6,848 bases of DNA from Desulfonatronospira sp. (GCA_003563255.1 PWSL01000272.1:1-6848), one strand, 5' to 3'. Shown: positions 1 to 6,714, counted from the first letter of the stretch. Numbers and translations are program-made. Notes: generated by a model not told the origin, from the sequence alone.

Positions 1-43
1 ACAAGAAAAATTTATGCCATGGCGGGGTTCAGCGCTTGGCAGT

Positions 44-120
44 GGGACTGTCCCGCACTTATTTTTGAAAATCTCATGGCTGTAACTTATTCATCAGAAA
101 AATAAGTGCGGGACTGTCCC
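44..120. repeat. REPIN-like 77-base inverted-repeat element
   Basis: Two 23-base arms (44-66 and 98-120) are inverted copies of each other with one mismatch, separated by a 31-base spacer (67-97). Each arm contains the self-palindrome GGGACTGTCCC at its outer end, followed inward by GCACTT and a T-rich run. The whole can fold into a long hairpin. A 19-base piece of the right arm recurs at 4385-4403. The layout of two inverted palindromic units around a short spacer is that of REP doublets (REPINs), which in other bacteria are spread by RAYT (Y1-type) transposases. No such transposase lies in this window, so the mobilising enzyme is an inference. The structure itself is directly visible. Confidence 0.85.
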
Positions 121-153
121 AATTGGGATAAGAGCACTGCTTTATCTTGGGTT

Positions 154-179
154 GCGGGCACAGCCCGCGTTAGGCGCTT
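154..179. repeat. GC-rich hairpin with TTAGGCGCTT tail
   Basis: GCGGGC (154-159) and GCCCGC (163-168) form a perfect 6-bp stem with a 3-base loop, followed by GTTAGGCGCTT. The 10-base tail TTAGGCGCTT (170-179) recurs at 4070-4079, also just after a short-looped GC-rich hairpin (4047-4063). The pairing of hairpin and fixed tail suggests a second REP-type family. There is no T run directly after the stem, so it does not look like an intrinsic terminator. Confidence 0.55.
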
Positions 180-530
180 TCATCCATGGTTTGTCAACGC
201 TAATAGGGAAATATTTATGTGTAATAGTTATGGACAAAGTGCAGAATTTTGGGGCAAGATGGATCTGTAAGGTCTGAAATGAGGTAGTCTCCACTTCAGG
301 CAGGACAAGACTCATGCACGGTATCTGTCAGCGCTTTTAATGAAAGCAGCAGACAGACACTCCGGGACCTACTTGAGCATCATTTTTTTGCTCAGAACGA
401 CTCATTTTTTCGGACAAACGGGTCCCGAAAGAGTCTGTCCCCGTGCCATATGCAAAGCGCTGAACAGATACCCGATCAGAAATCAACCCGCTTTTTTTCT
501 CTCAGTGAACTTTTATTCTTTTCGGAGTTG
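180..530. other. Gene-free stretch with small hairpins
   Basis: I see no convincing gene here. The one open frame, from an ATG at 340, has no Shine-Dalgarno sequence, begins inside a hairpin and has unusual composition. Three minor structures are visible. One is an imperfect stem with CTGTCAGCGCTTT (325-337) against AAAGCAGCAGACAG (343-356). The second is TGAGCA (374-379) pairing with TGCTCA (389-394) around a T-rich loop. The third is GGACA (412-416) with TGTCC (436-440) enclosing the small palindrome CGGGTCCCG (419-427). The last resembles the core of the GGGACTGTCCC repeats and may be a decayed relative. No function can be assigned. Confidence 0.5.
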
Positions 531-605
531 ATGATGTCCCGACCTTCCATGAAAATAAACATTCCGGCCCGACTGGCTTTCATGATATTCATGACATTCT
601 CATGA
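531..605 (+). pseudogene. Possible N-terminal remnant of a membrane sensor
   Basis: A 24-residue frame starts at ATG 531 (or 534) behind CGGAG (523-527), at a normal Shine-Dalgarno distance. It reads a short basic N-terminus followed by a hydrophobic stretch (INIPARLAFMIFMTF) like the first membrane segment of a sensor kinase or chemoreceptor, and stops at TGA 603-605. The PAS fragment downstream is open from 595 in another frame, so one frameshift in the overlap would join them. I infer these are the start and a surviving middle piece of one decayed gene. A chance short ORF is a real alternative. Confidence 0.3.
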
Positions 606-795
606 ACGCCCACACAGGCATCTTTACTTCCACACCCTGATTCCGGAGCAGGATCAAGAAGCTGAAGATGCCCTATCAGCAGCCCTTGATTTGGATAGCC
701 CTGTCAACACGTTGGAAAATCAAGTTCTTGCGCCTGACAGATCGATTCAATGGCAACGCTTGACAGAGATAACGCTTAGGTCTTCGCGGGTATGA
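595..795 (+). pseudogene. PAS-domain fragment (decayed signalling gene)
   Basis: The frame open from 595 to the TGA at 793-795 encodes, from about 619, a peptide matching the C-terminal half of a PAS fold. FHTLIPEQDQEAEDALSAAL resembles the usual 'hPeDre.v..al' segment. It is followed by DSPVNTLENQVLAPD and SIQWQRLTE, matching the common 'npv.tlEnRvl.pDGsirWqrwt' strand-turn-strand. The glycine normally after the PD turn is replaced by arginine, and the frame stops soon after the WQR strand. There is no start codon in frame, no preceding N-terminal PAS half and no output domain. I read it as a relic of a PAS histidine kinase, diguanylate cyclase or chemoreceptor. The resemblance comes from family memory, not from a search. 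Confidence 0.65.
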
Positions 796-1038
796 GCGGC
801 TTGATCACGGCAAAAAAACATCGTTCCCCTCCATGACCTCGGCGGACGGGGAGCGGGAATCCGGAGCCATAATAAGGCTCACACTGGATGTGTGATGTAG
901 AATGGTTGCCAAGAATTCAACATGGTTCAATATGGACCAGAAGGAGGATGACATGCCCGGCACATACTGATTTGTTAGGAAAGCGGCGGGAGTTTTTCTT
1001 TGGTTGTGTAAAATTAATCCTGACTGACATCCTGTTCT

Positions 1039-1044
1039 AGGAGG
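1039..1044 (+). promoter_or_regulatory. Ribosome binding site choosing ATG 1052
   Basis: AGGAGG lies 7 bases before the ATG at 1052 but only 1 base before the in-frame ATG at 1046. The spacing clearly favours 1052, which removes two residues from the longest possible protein. I found no convincing -10/-35 pair upstream. TAAAAT (1009-1014) is a possible -10 without a matching -35. Confidence 0.8.
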
Positions 1045-1051
1045 AATGACA

Positions 1052-1570
1052 ATGAACACTCTGTTAAAAGCATCCTGCATGGCGGGATTCGTGGTTCTTC
1101 TTTTTGCTGCCGCGGCCTGGGCCAGCGGACCGGTAGACATAGACAAGGAGAAGGCCTTTGTCGTGGACAAGGTCAATGCGGCAGCCGCATTAATCACTAC
1201 AGAAGGTCTCGACGCGGGGATCGAGGTGGTCAATGACCCGGAAAGCGAGTTCATGTGGGGCAGTGACTATGTCTACCTCATGGATCTTGAAGCCAATATT
1301 CTGGCGCATCCCACCCAGCCGGGCCTCATCGGGCAGAACCTGCTTGGTCTGCGTTGCCCGGTGGAGGACACACCGTTTTTTGTGCCGATGTTTGAAAATG
1401 TCAAAGCTGACGAGGATGCCACCGGATGGATTGAGTATTACTGGACCAAGCCTGATGGGAAAGGCGGTTTTTTCCTGGACGACGAGGGCAACCGCAAGCC
1501 TTTCAAGAAAATCGTCTATTACAAGCGCCAGGGTGATGTCGTCATTAATGCTGGTTTTTACGCGGAATAA
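1052..1570 (+). CDS. Secreted single-Cache-domain protein
   Basis: A 172-residue exported protein that is essentially one Cache ligand-binding domain. Residues 1-24 form a signal peptide: one lysine, a hydrophobic core at about 11-22, and an A-W-A cleavage motif before Ser25. The Cache_2-type features follow in order. An amphipathic helix (about 30-60) leads to the strand 'YVYLMDLEANILAHP' (73-87), then 'GLIGQNL' (91-97), 'GWIEYYWTKPDG' (125-136), and a closing strand pair 'KKIVYYKR' (152-159) and 'NAGFYAE' (166-172). The HP and G.NL elements are typical of periplasmic sensors for small molecules such as carboxylates. The protein ends where a chemoreceptor or kinase would begin its second membrane helix, so it has no signalling output. 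It probably acts in the periplasm as a soluble sensor or binding protein. The ligand is unknown. An MCP gene lies 249 bases downstream on the same strand. Confidence 0.85.
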   Translation: MNTLLKASCMAGFVVLLFAAAAWASGPVDIDKEKAFVVDKVNAAAALITTEGLDAGIEVVNDPESEFMWGSDYVYLMDLEANILAHPTQPGLIGQNLLGLRCPVEDTPFFVPMFENVKADEDATGWIEYYWTKPDGKGGFFLDDEGNRKPFKKIVYYKRQGDVVINAGFYAE

Positions 1571-1579
1571 CGTGAGATG

Positions 1580-1619
1580 GCGGCTGCCGGTCACTGAAAC
1601 CCATAGTCCCGGCGGCCGC
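1580..1619 (+). other. Stem-loop just after the Cache gene
   Basis: GCGGCTGCCGG (1580-1590) can pair with CCGGCGGCCGC (1609-1619) over 11 positions, one of them G-U, around an 18-base loop. It begins 9 bases after the Cache stop codon. No T run follows, so it is a weak candidate for an intrinsic terminator and could instead stabilise the 3' end of the message. Its position suggests the Cache and MCP genes may not be simply co-transcribed. Confidence 0.4.
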
Positions 1620-1808
1620 TTATGGAACAAGCCAGATGGTTTGTTGATTCACCTTGAAAACATGTTCAATTCAACCACGGCATTCATAAAAGAGTATGCA
1701 AAAATCTGACACCGTAGAGCCCCTCGACTTTCAAAGATTCCGGTCTTGCCGTTTTCTTCGCCACATGATGACCTTGGGCGACGCAGCCATTATTGTTTAA
1801 GAGTAACC

Positions 1809-1814
1809 AGGGAG
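1809..1814 (+). promoter_or_regulatory. Ribosome binding site choosing ATG 1820
   Basis: AGGGAG lies 5 bases before the ATG at 1820. The frame also has a TTG at 1793, but that codon has no purine-rich site at a suitable distance. ATG 1820 is also followed at once by the normal short cytoplasmic tail and first membrane helix of an MCP. Confidence 0.8.
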
Positions 1815-1819
1815 AAGCC

Positions 1820-3985
1820 ATGACCAAGATATACAGACTGTTTGGAGGCATGAGCATCAGAGTTCAGATTTTGCTTTTACCCCTGCTGGGTGTTCTTCTT
1901 CTGCTGACGGTCGCCCTTGTCGGGCACACTATGTATGTGCGCGGGGAGCGTTCCGCGGAACTGTCTCAATCCGGGAATGAAATGTTGTTGGAAATGCAGC
2001 GGATTCTATTGCTGGAGCATGATTTTATCCGAACCGGGAACCAGAGTCTTCAAGATCGGATCAGTACTCAGTTGCGGGAATACAACATACGATTCGACCG
2101 TGCGCTGGAATTGGCCCACGAAGAAGATATGCGTACCCTGATCGAGGGGATCAGGACCGAAACAATAGCCCATCAGACCATTTTCCAGCGTTTAAGTGAC
2201 CAGGTAACCTTGCTGCGCAATGAAGTAGAAAAACTGGATAACAGTTTCGCCATCGTGGACAGGCACCTTTTTGGTACCCGCGAAGCACCTGGAATAGTCC
2301 AGCTCATCCGCAACCGCGAGGCCAGCCTGAGGATGGAACTGGCTGATTTGCCCTCTGATTACGTCAATACACGCGAACTTGTTTATCAGCTCAACACCCA
2401 TCTGCAGGGCATGCAGCTCTATGCCCGGCAACTGATTCTGACCGGCGACGGCGACGCCTTCACCCGCAACCGGATCGGACAACTGCAGGAACACGAGATA
2501 TTCATGCGCAATGTCCGAGTGCCCATCACCCGTCTCAGCCAGACTTTCCAGGATCACTGGAAGGCTGCTGAAACTGAAATCGAGCGCATCAGCAATCAGC
2601 TGGGACAGGGCGTCGATACGGCCGACACCGGACAACCGGAGCAGAAGTCTTTGGGGAGTCTCTTTGCCGCCTGGCAGCGACAAAAAGAGGAACTCGCGGC
2701 CCTGGAGGGCAGTGTCGAAAGAATTCAGTCTTTAACCCAGGATATGATCAATACGAGCAACTCCGCCGCCGTTGCCGCCCGGGCCTTGAATAATCAAGTC
2801 ATCTGGGCCTCAGTGTTTGTAGCGGCCCTGGCGCTTTTTCTCGTCGGTTTTTTTCTCGCCCGGAGCATCACCCGTCCCGTGAACATGCTGGTCCGTTACT
2901 CGGAAGAAGTCTCCCAGGGAAATCTTGATGCCAACTTGTCAGGCAGGTTTGCCGCGGAAACCGATCGCTTGAAGAACTCTATCCGGAAAATGGTCGATGA
3001 ACTGAAACAGACCATTGCCCGGGCCGAGTCCAAAAGCCGCGAGGCCGAACTGGAAACCCAAAAGGCCTGCCAGGCGACGGAAGAGGCCAGACAAGCCCAG
3101 ATCAAGGCGGAAAACGCCAGGCGCGACGGAATGATCCAGGCCGCGGCCAGCCTGGAATCCGTGGTGGAACGGATGACCTCGGCCTCTGAAGAGCTGTCCG
3201 CCCAGGTGGAAGAGGCCAGCCGGGGCGCGGAGGAGCAGAAGAGCCGCACCGGCGAGACGGCCACGGCCATGGAGGAGATGAACGCCACGGTGCTGGAAGT
3301 GGCCAGGAACGCTTCTCAAGCAGCCGAAGGTTCGGACAAGGCCATGGCAAAAGCCCAGGACGGCTCGCATGTAGTTGAACAGGCGGTTACGGCCATCAAC
3401 GAGGTGCAAAACAAGGCCCAGGGAATGGCGGACAACATGGACAAACTCGGCCGGCAGGCCGAGCAGATCGGCAAAATCATAAACGTCATCGAGGACATCG
3501 CCGATCAGACTAACTTGCTGGCCCTGAACGCGGCCATTGAAGCTGCCCGGGCCGGAGAGGCCGGACGCGGCTTTGCTGTAGTGGCCGACGAGGTGCGCAA
3601 GCTGGCGGAAAAGACCATGAGCGCTACCAAGGAAGTGGGTGAAGCCATCTCAAATATCCAGGAAGGCACCCGGAGCAACCTCCAGGGCATGGAGCAGGCT
3701 GGAACAGCAGTTTCTTATGCAACCAAGCTGGTCCATCAGTCCGGCGTTGTTCTGCAGGAGATAGTAGCCCTTGTGGAAAATGCGGCGGACCAGGTCCGGT
3801 CCATTGCCGCAGCCGCAGAAGAACAGTCCTCGTCCAGCGAGGAGATCAATCGCAGCGTGGAAGACATCAACCGCATTTCCGGGCAGACCAGCGAGGTCAT
3901 GGATCAGTCGGCCAAGGACATATCAGAATTAGCCAGGCAGGCCATGGAACTCCAGGATCTGGTACATCAGCTTAAGCAGGGCTGA
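1820..3985 (+). CDS. Methyl-accepting chemotaxis protein, helical sensor
   Basis: A complete 721-residue transmembrane chemoreceptor that would relay a periplasmic signal to CheA/CheW at the inner membrane. TM1 is at about 15-35 and TM2 at 327-347. Between them lies a periplasmic domain of about 290 residues, rich in charged helical sequence and without Cache motifs. Its size and helicity fit a long four-helix or HBM-type (helical bimodular) sensor. A HAMP domain follows TM2 (about 348-397, starting RSITRP and containing GNLDANL). Next come a charged coiled-coil linker (about 396-460) and the MCP signalling region. The hairpin tip lies at about 559-595 and reads [20 protein letters not shown], then [12 protein letters not shown]. 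Candidate methylation pairs are Glu485-Glu486 and Glu667-Glu668, nearly symmetric about the tip. The C-terminus (DLVHQLKQG) has no CheR-binding NWETF-like pentapeptide. The ligand cannot be read from sequence. I found no clear sigma-28 promoter upstream. Confidence 0.95.
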   Translation: MTKIYRLFGGMSIRVQILLLPLLGVLLLLTVALVGHTMYVRGERSAELSQSGNEMLLEMQRILLLEHDFIRTGNQSLQDRISTQLREYNIRFDRALELAHEEDMRTLIEGIRTETIAHQTIFQRLSDQVTLLRNEVEKLDNSFAIVDRHLFGTREAPGIVQLIRNREASLRMELADLPSDYVNTRELVYQLNTHLQGMQLYARQLILTGDGDAFTRNRIGQLQEHEIFMRNVRVPITRLSQTFQDHWKAAETEIERISNQLGQGVDTADTGQPEQKSLGSLFAAWQRQKEELAALEGSVERIQSLTQDMINTSNSAAVAARALNNQVIWASVFVAALALFLVGFFLARSITRPVNMLVRYSEEVSQGNLDANLSGRFAAETDRLKNSIRKMVDELKQTIARAESKSREAELETQKACQATEEARQAQIKAENARRDGMIQAAASLESVVERMTSASEELSAQVEEASRGAEEQKSRTGETATAMEEMNATVLEVARNASQAAEGSDKAMAKAQDGSHVVEQAVTAINEVQNKAQGMADNMDKLGRQAEQIGKIINVIEDIADQTNLLALNAAIEAARAGEAGRGFAVVADEVRKLAEKTMSATKEVGEAISNIQEGTRSNLQGMEQAGTAVSYATKLVHQSGVVLQEIVALVENAADQVRSIAAAAEEQSSSSEEINRSVEDINRISGQTSEVMDQSAKDISELARQAMELQDLVHQLKQG

Positions 3986-4046
3986 TGCTTTGATGTTGCG
4001 CGGCAAATGATTATTGCAGCGATCTATCTGTCACAAAAAACAAGAA

Positions 4047-4079
4047 CCACGCGAAGCGCGTGGCAGGCCTTAGGCGCTT
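4047..4079. repeat. Hairpin with TTAGGCGCTT tail, second copy
   Basis: CCACGCG (4047-4053) and CGCGTGG (4057-4063) make a perfect 7-bp stem with a 3-base loop. After a short spacer the tail TTAGGCGCTT (4070-4079) matches 170-179 exactly. It lies 61 bases beyond the MCP stop codon. No T run follows, so a terminator role for the MCP gene is not well supported. The stem sequence differs from the copy at 154 while the tail is kept. Confidence 0.5.
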
Positions 4080-4148
4080 AATTGATATTTTAAACCAACA
4101 TGTTGGTCGTTACAATCGGTTCCTGGTTCTTCGTTCCGGGTTACCTCT

Positions 4149-4174
4149 CGTTCCCAGGCTCCAGCCTGGGAACG
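4149..4174. repeat. Perfect palindrome CGTTCCCAGGCT/AGCCTGGGAACG
   Basis: Two 12-base arms are exact reverse complements separated by CC. A near-copy lies at 4235-4260. This resembles palindromes scattered between genes in many bacterial genomes (from memory). No T run follows on either side, so it is probably a repeat and not a terminator. A smaller hairpin, GCGGC-ATCA-GCCGC (4185-4198), lies between the two copies. Confidence 0.75.
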
Positions 4175-4202
4175 CTTAGTTCTTGCGGCATCAGCCGCTT
4201 CT

Positions 4203-4224
4203 TAAAAAATGTGGCTGGAGCCAC
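4203..4224 (-). terminator. Second stem-loop plus T run after acs
   Basis: On the minus strand GTGGCT and AGCCAC (4224-4211) form a short stem around CC, followed by A and six T (4209-4204). It directly follows the T run of the stem-loop at 4225-4260, giving two tandem terminator-like structures. On the plus strand the flanks are A runs, so it would not terminate the MCP transcript. Confidence 0.5.
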
Positions 4225-4260
4225 AAAAAAGCGATGTCCCCAGGCTGGAGCCTGGGAACA
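4225..4260 (-). terminator. Repeat-derived stem-loop, likely acs terminator
   Basis: Read on the minus strand, TGTTCCCAGGCT and AGCCTGGGGACA form a 12-bp stem around CC, followed by TCGC and a run of six T (4230-4225). The single departure from perfect pairing is G-U in the minus-strand RNA but C-A in the plus-strand RNA, so the fold is better for a transcript coming from acs. It lies about 190 bases past the acs stop codon. It is also a second copy of the 4149-4174 palindrome, so a terminator function is inferred. Confidence 0.5.
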
Positions 4261-4279
4261 AGAAAAAAATCCTGTCTTC

Positions 4280-4306
4280 CTTGGCGACTTTTGCGCCTTT
4301 GCGTGA
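4280..4306. repeat. Three imperfect 9-base tandem units
   Basis: CTTGGCGAC, TTTTGCGCC and TTTGCGTGA follow one another with a 9-base period. This resembles the CTTGGCG/CTTTGCGTGAG strings I recall as intergenic repeats in many bacterial genomes. No function can be given. Confidence 0.35.
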
Positions 4307-4321
4307 GAATATGTTATTTAT

Positions 4322-4383
4322 CGCTCCCACGCTCTGCGTGGGAGCGTAGCCCGACCGCTCCTGCGGTCATTGTGGACGCGGAG
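4322..4383. repeat. Composite hairpin unit A-B-C, truncated in C
   Basis: Hairpin A is CGCTCCCACGC-TCT-GCGTGGGAGCG (4322-4346), perfect over 11 bp. Hairpin B is GACCGC-TCCT-GCGGTC (4353-4368). The start of hairpin C, GGACGCGGAG (4374-4383), follows. The 17-base junction TCATTGTGGACGCGGAG (4367-4383) matches 6815-6831 with one difference. There hairpin C is complete, ending in GCGTCC. Here C breaks off and is replaced at once by a piece of the 44-120 repeat. Confidence 0.75.
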
Positions 4384-4384
4384 T

Positions 4385-4403
4385 ATAAGTGCGGGACTGT
4401 CCC
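4385..4403. repeat. Half-copy of the 44-120 repeat
   Basis: ATAAGTGCGGGACTGTCCC is identical over 19 bases to 102-120, the right arm of the left-edge element. There is no inverted partner nearby, so it is a solitary unit or the remains of a doublet. Its left boundary falls inside the broken C hairpin of the adjoining composite repeat, which points to insertion or recombination at that spot. Confidence 0.8.
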
Positions 4404-4450
4404 CGGGCCGGTATCCGCCCCCTCAATGGTTGGTCTACATGGAACCGTAG

Positions 4451-6478
4451 TCAGCCCTGAACCTGTTGACGGATTTCCTCCACAATTTCCGGGTTGGCCA
4501 GCGTACTTACATCCCCGATATCCCGACGATTGGAGATAGAAGCCAGAACCCTGCGCATTATTTTGCCGGAGCGCGTTTTGGGCATATCCGGAACAATATA
4601 TACATGAGCAGGCCTGGCTATCTTGCCCAGCACATCGGCAACAGTGGATATGACCTTTTTCTCCAGTTCATCGCTGGGATCAATTCCCGGCTTCAGGGAA
4701 ACATACAGATCCGGCACCATGCCCTTGATTTCATCAGGCATGGCCACAACAGCCGCCTCTGCCACACCATCAGCAGACAGAGCAGCGGACTCGATTTCCT
4801 TGGTTCCCAGCCTGTGCCCGGAAACATTGATTACATCGTCTATCCTGCCCAGGATACGGACATAACCGTCAGATTCCAGGACCGCCGCATCCCCGGCCAT
4901 GTACGGCCAGTCCCTCCAGTCCCTGCTTTTGGGGTCCCTGTTGTATTTGCCGTAATAGCTTCTGATATAGCGCTCCCTGTCTTTCCAGATGCTCTGGAAG
5001 GCTCCCGGCCAGGGGTTACGGATGCACAGGTTGCCAGCCTTGCCCTCGCCAGGCTTAAGTTCGTTGCCCTCGTCGTCATAGATCACCGGGTGAATCCCCG
5101 GGAGCCCCGGACCTGCGCTGCCCGGCTTCATGGGATCTATTGCAGGCATGGTGCTGCAGAGAAAACCTCCGGTTTCGGTCTGCCACCAGGTGTCCACTAT
5201 CACCGCCCTGCCCTTGCCCACTACCTCATAATACCAGCGCCACACGTCCGGCTCTATGGGTTCGCCCACAGAGGTCATGTGCTTGAAATGATAATTGTAC
5301 CTGGCTGGTTCGTCTCCGCCAACCTTGCGCAGGGCCCTGACAGCAGTGGGGGAAGTATGGAAGATGTTTACGTCCAGTTCCTGTGCGATCCTCCAGCATC
5401 GGCCTGCATCCGGATAGGTGGGAACTCCTTCGTAGATGACTGTGCTGGCTCCCAGGGACAGAGGCCCATAAACAATGAAGGAATGCCCGGTGATCCAGCC
5501 GATGTCCGCCAGGCACCAGTAAACGTCCTCGGGGTGGATATCCTGCACGTACTTGGACATCCAGGTCACATAGGAAAGATATCCGCCGGTACTGTGCTGG
5601 CAACCCTTGGGTCGGCCTGTGGATCCGCTGGTATACATGAGAAACAGAATGTCTTCTGCAGGCATGGATACTGGTTTGATGGTCGCGTTCCTGTGCTGCC
5701 TGACCAGTTCATCCAGAAAAAAATCCCGGTTTTCCACCATTGGTTCAGATGATGAGTATCTGCCAGGATAGCGACACCAGACAAGTACTTTGCTTACTTT
5801 CTGGCCGGCGTTTTCGGCGGCTTGTACAGCCTGGTCCGCATTGACCTTGTGGTTCAGAAGCCTGCCGCCTCTATAGTAGGCATCCATGGTGATAAGGATA
5901 TTGCTTTCAGAGTCGTGCATCCGATCCCCACAGGCCTTGCCGCTGAATCCGGCAAATACCTGGCAGTGGATTATACCCAGGCGCGCGCAGGCCAGCATGG
6001 TAACTGGCAGTTCCGGAGTCATGGGCAGGTACAGGGTGACCCTGTCTCCAGCCTGCAAACCGCAGAAATCCTGAAGCACGGCTGCGGTCTCGTTCACCCG
6101 GCGATAAAGCTCCTGGTAGGTCATATGTTCGACGGGCTCTTCTTCAAGTTCGGGTACAAAATGAATGGCGGTCTTATTCTTGTGTTTCTGCAGATGTCTG
6201 TCCACGCAATTATACGAGGCATTGAGCCTGCCGCCTACAAACCATTTCCAGCAGGGAGCGTCACTGGTATCCAGGGTGGTATGCCAGTACCGGTCCCAGT
6301 GCAAAAGGTCAGCAAACTCCTTATAACACTCTGGAAACCTGTCCAGGCTGAAACGCTGGTATATTCCAGGATCAGTGCAGTTGGCCTGCCCGATAAATTC
6401 CGGGCCAGGGTAATAGTATTGCTCTTCCTGCCAATGGACTGCATAGTGGGTACTGGCCCCATGTTTATTCTTTGACAT
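4451..6478 (-). CDS. acs: Acetyl-CoA synthetase (AMP-forming acetate-CoA ligase)
   Basis: A complete 675-residue cytoplasmic enzyme of the ANL adenylate-forming superfamily. It converts acetate, ATP and CoA to acetyl-CoA, AMP and pyrophosphate through acetyl-AMP. The N-terminal Acs region spans about 10-100, including YYYPGPEFIGQ. The ATP-binding loop YTSGSTGRPKG is at 282-292, and SVGEPIEP is at 403-410. DTWWQTETGG (429-438) carries the tryptophan pair that keeps the acyl pocket small enough for acetate. GRIDDVINVSGHRLGT (544-559) is the hinge and CoA region. PKTRSGKIMRR (633-643) contains the catalytic Lys639, the residue inactivated by Pat-type acetylation in other Acs enzymes. The length is slightly above the usual 650 or so, and no key residue is missing. 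The start is fixed by a strong Shine-Dalgarno sequence. The gene stands alone and converges on the MCP gene. A propionyl-CoA synthetase is a less likely alternative. Confidence 0.96.
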   Translation of the reverse strand: MSKNKHGASTHYAVHWQEEQYYYPGPEFIGQANCTDPGIYQRFSLDRFPECYKEFADLLHWDRYWHTTLDTSDAPCWKWFVGGRLNASYNCVDRHLQKHKNKTAIHFVPELEEEPVEHMTYQELYRRVNETAAVLQDFCGLQAGDRVTLYLPMTPELPVTMLACARLGIIHCQVFAGFSGKACGDRMHDSESNILITMDAYYRGGRLLNHKVNADQAVQAAENAGQKVSKVLVWCRYPGRYSSSEPMVENRDFFLDELVRQHRNATIKPVSMPAEDILFLMYTSGSTGRPKGCQHSTGGYLSYVTWMSKYVQDIHPEDVYWCLADIGWITGHSFIVYGPLSLGASTVIYEGVPTYPDAGRCWRIAQELDVNIFHTSPTAVRALRKVGGDEPARYNYHFKHMTSVGEPIEPDVWRWYYEVVGKGRAVIVDTWWQTETGGFLCSTMPAIDPMKPGSAGPGLPGIHPVIYDDEGNELKPGEGKAGNLCIRNPWPGAFQSIWKDRERYIRSYYGKYNRDPKSRDWRDWPYMAGDAAVLESDGYVRILGRIDDVINVSGHRLGTKEIESAALSADGVAEAAVVAMPDEIKGMVPDLYVSLKPGIDPSDELEKKVISTVADVLGKIARPAHVYIVPDMPKTRSGKIMRRVLASISNRRDIGDVSTLANPEIVEEIRQQVQG

Positions 6479-6483
6479 TTCCC

Positions 6484-6489
6484 CCTCCT
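6484..6489 (-). promoter_or_regulatory. Ribosome binding site of acs
   Basis: On the minus strand AGGAGG, within AAAGGAGGGGG, lies 5 bases before the ATG at 6478. This is a strong, well-spaced site that settles the start. Farther upstream TTATAA/TATAAA (about 6502-6508) could be a -10 element, but no good -35 is in place, so I do not call a promoter. Confidence 0.85.
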
Positions 6490-6539
6490 TTATATGAAAA
6501 GGTTTATAACACTACAGCGAAACTTTAAAAATTTGATTA

Positions 6540-6560
6540 CCTGTCTCAATTGGAGACAGG
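6540..6560. repeat. Hairpin CCTGTCTC-AATTG-GAGACAGG in acs leader
   Basis: An 8-bp perfect stem with a 5-base loop lies about 60 bases upstream of the acs start. It is followed by CACTTTTG, like the GCACTT/T-run tails of the larger inverted repeats at 44-120 and 6746-6816, so it may be a related single REP unit. A transcription-factor operator or an RNA hairpin in the acs leader is also possible. A smaller stem, AGCGG-A-rich loop-CCGCT, follows at 6602-6619. Confidence 0.5.
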
Positions 6561-6714
6561 CACTTTTGCCGGATGATAACATGCAATTGCTCCAAAAATC
6601 CAGCGGAAAAAAAGCCGCTCCACGGAGCTTAGGCAGTAAGTAGAAATAATCTTTACAATAGTATTGACTTCTCGTTTTGTGCAGACGCCGATGGCATAGA
6701 AACTCTTCTCTTAT

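Noticed and set aside
154..179. Integron attC site, suggested by GTTAGGC next to a GC hairpin
   Set aside because: No matching complementary core site at the other end, no integrase and no cassette layout. The TTAGGCGCTT tail recurring after another hairpin fits a REP family better.
340..531. A 63-residue plus-strand open frame
   Set aside because: No ribosome binding site, the start lies inside a hairpin, composition is unlike the real genes, and no family is recognised.
902..970. A 22-residue micro-ORF upstream of the Cache gene
   Set aside because: No Shine-Dalgarno sequence before its ATG and no recognisable motif. It is likely chance.
940..985. Sigma-54 promoter before the Cache gene
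   Set aside because: GGCAC occurs, but there is no GC doublet at the required distance downstream.
1687..1720. Sigma-28 flagellar-type promoter before the MCP gene
   Set aside because: TAAA is present at 1687-1690, but the downstream element at the expected distance does not match GCCGATAA.
3986..4450. CRISPR array, suggested by clustered repeats
   Set aside because: The repeats are palindromes of different families with irregular spacing, with no regular spacers and no cas genes.
4466..5752. Long plus-strand open frame of 428 codons
   Set aside because: It lies wholly antisense to acs, whose motifs are unmistakable, and its translation has no recognisable domain. It is a shadow of the acs codon bias.
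5822..6475. Plus-strand open frame of 217 codons
   Set aside because: Also antisense to acs, with no motif or ribosome binding site.
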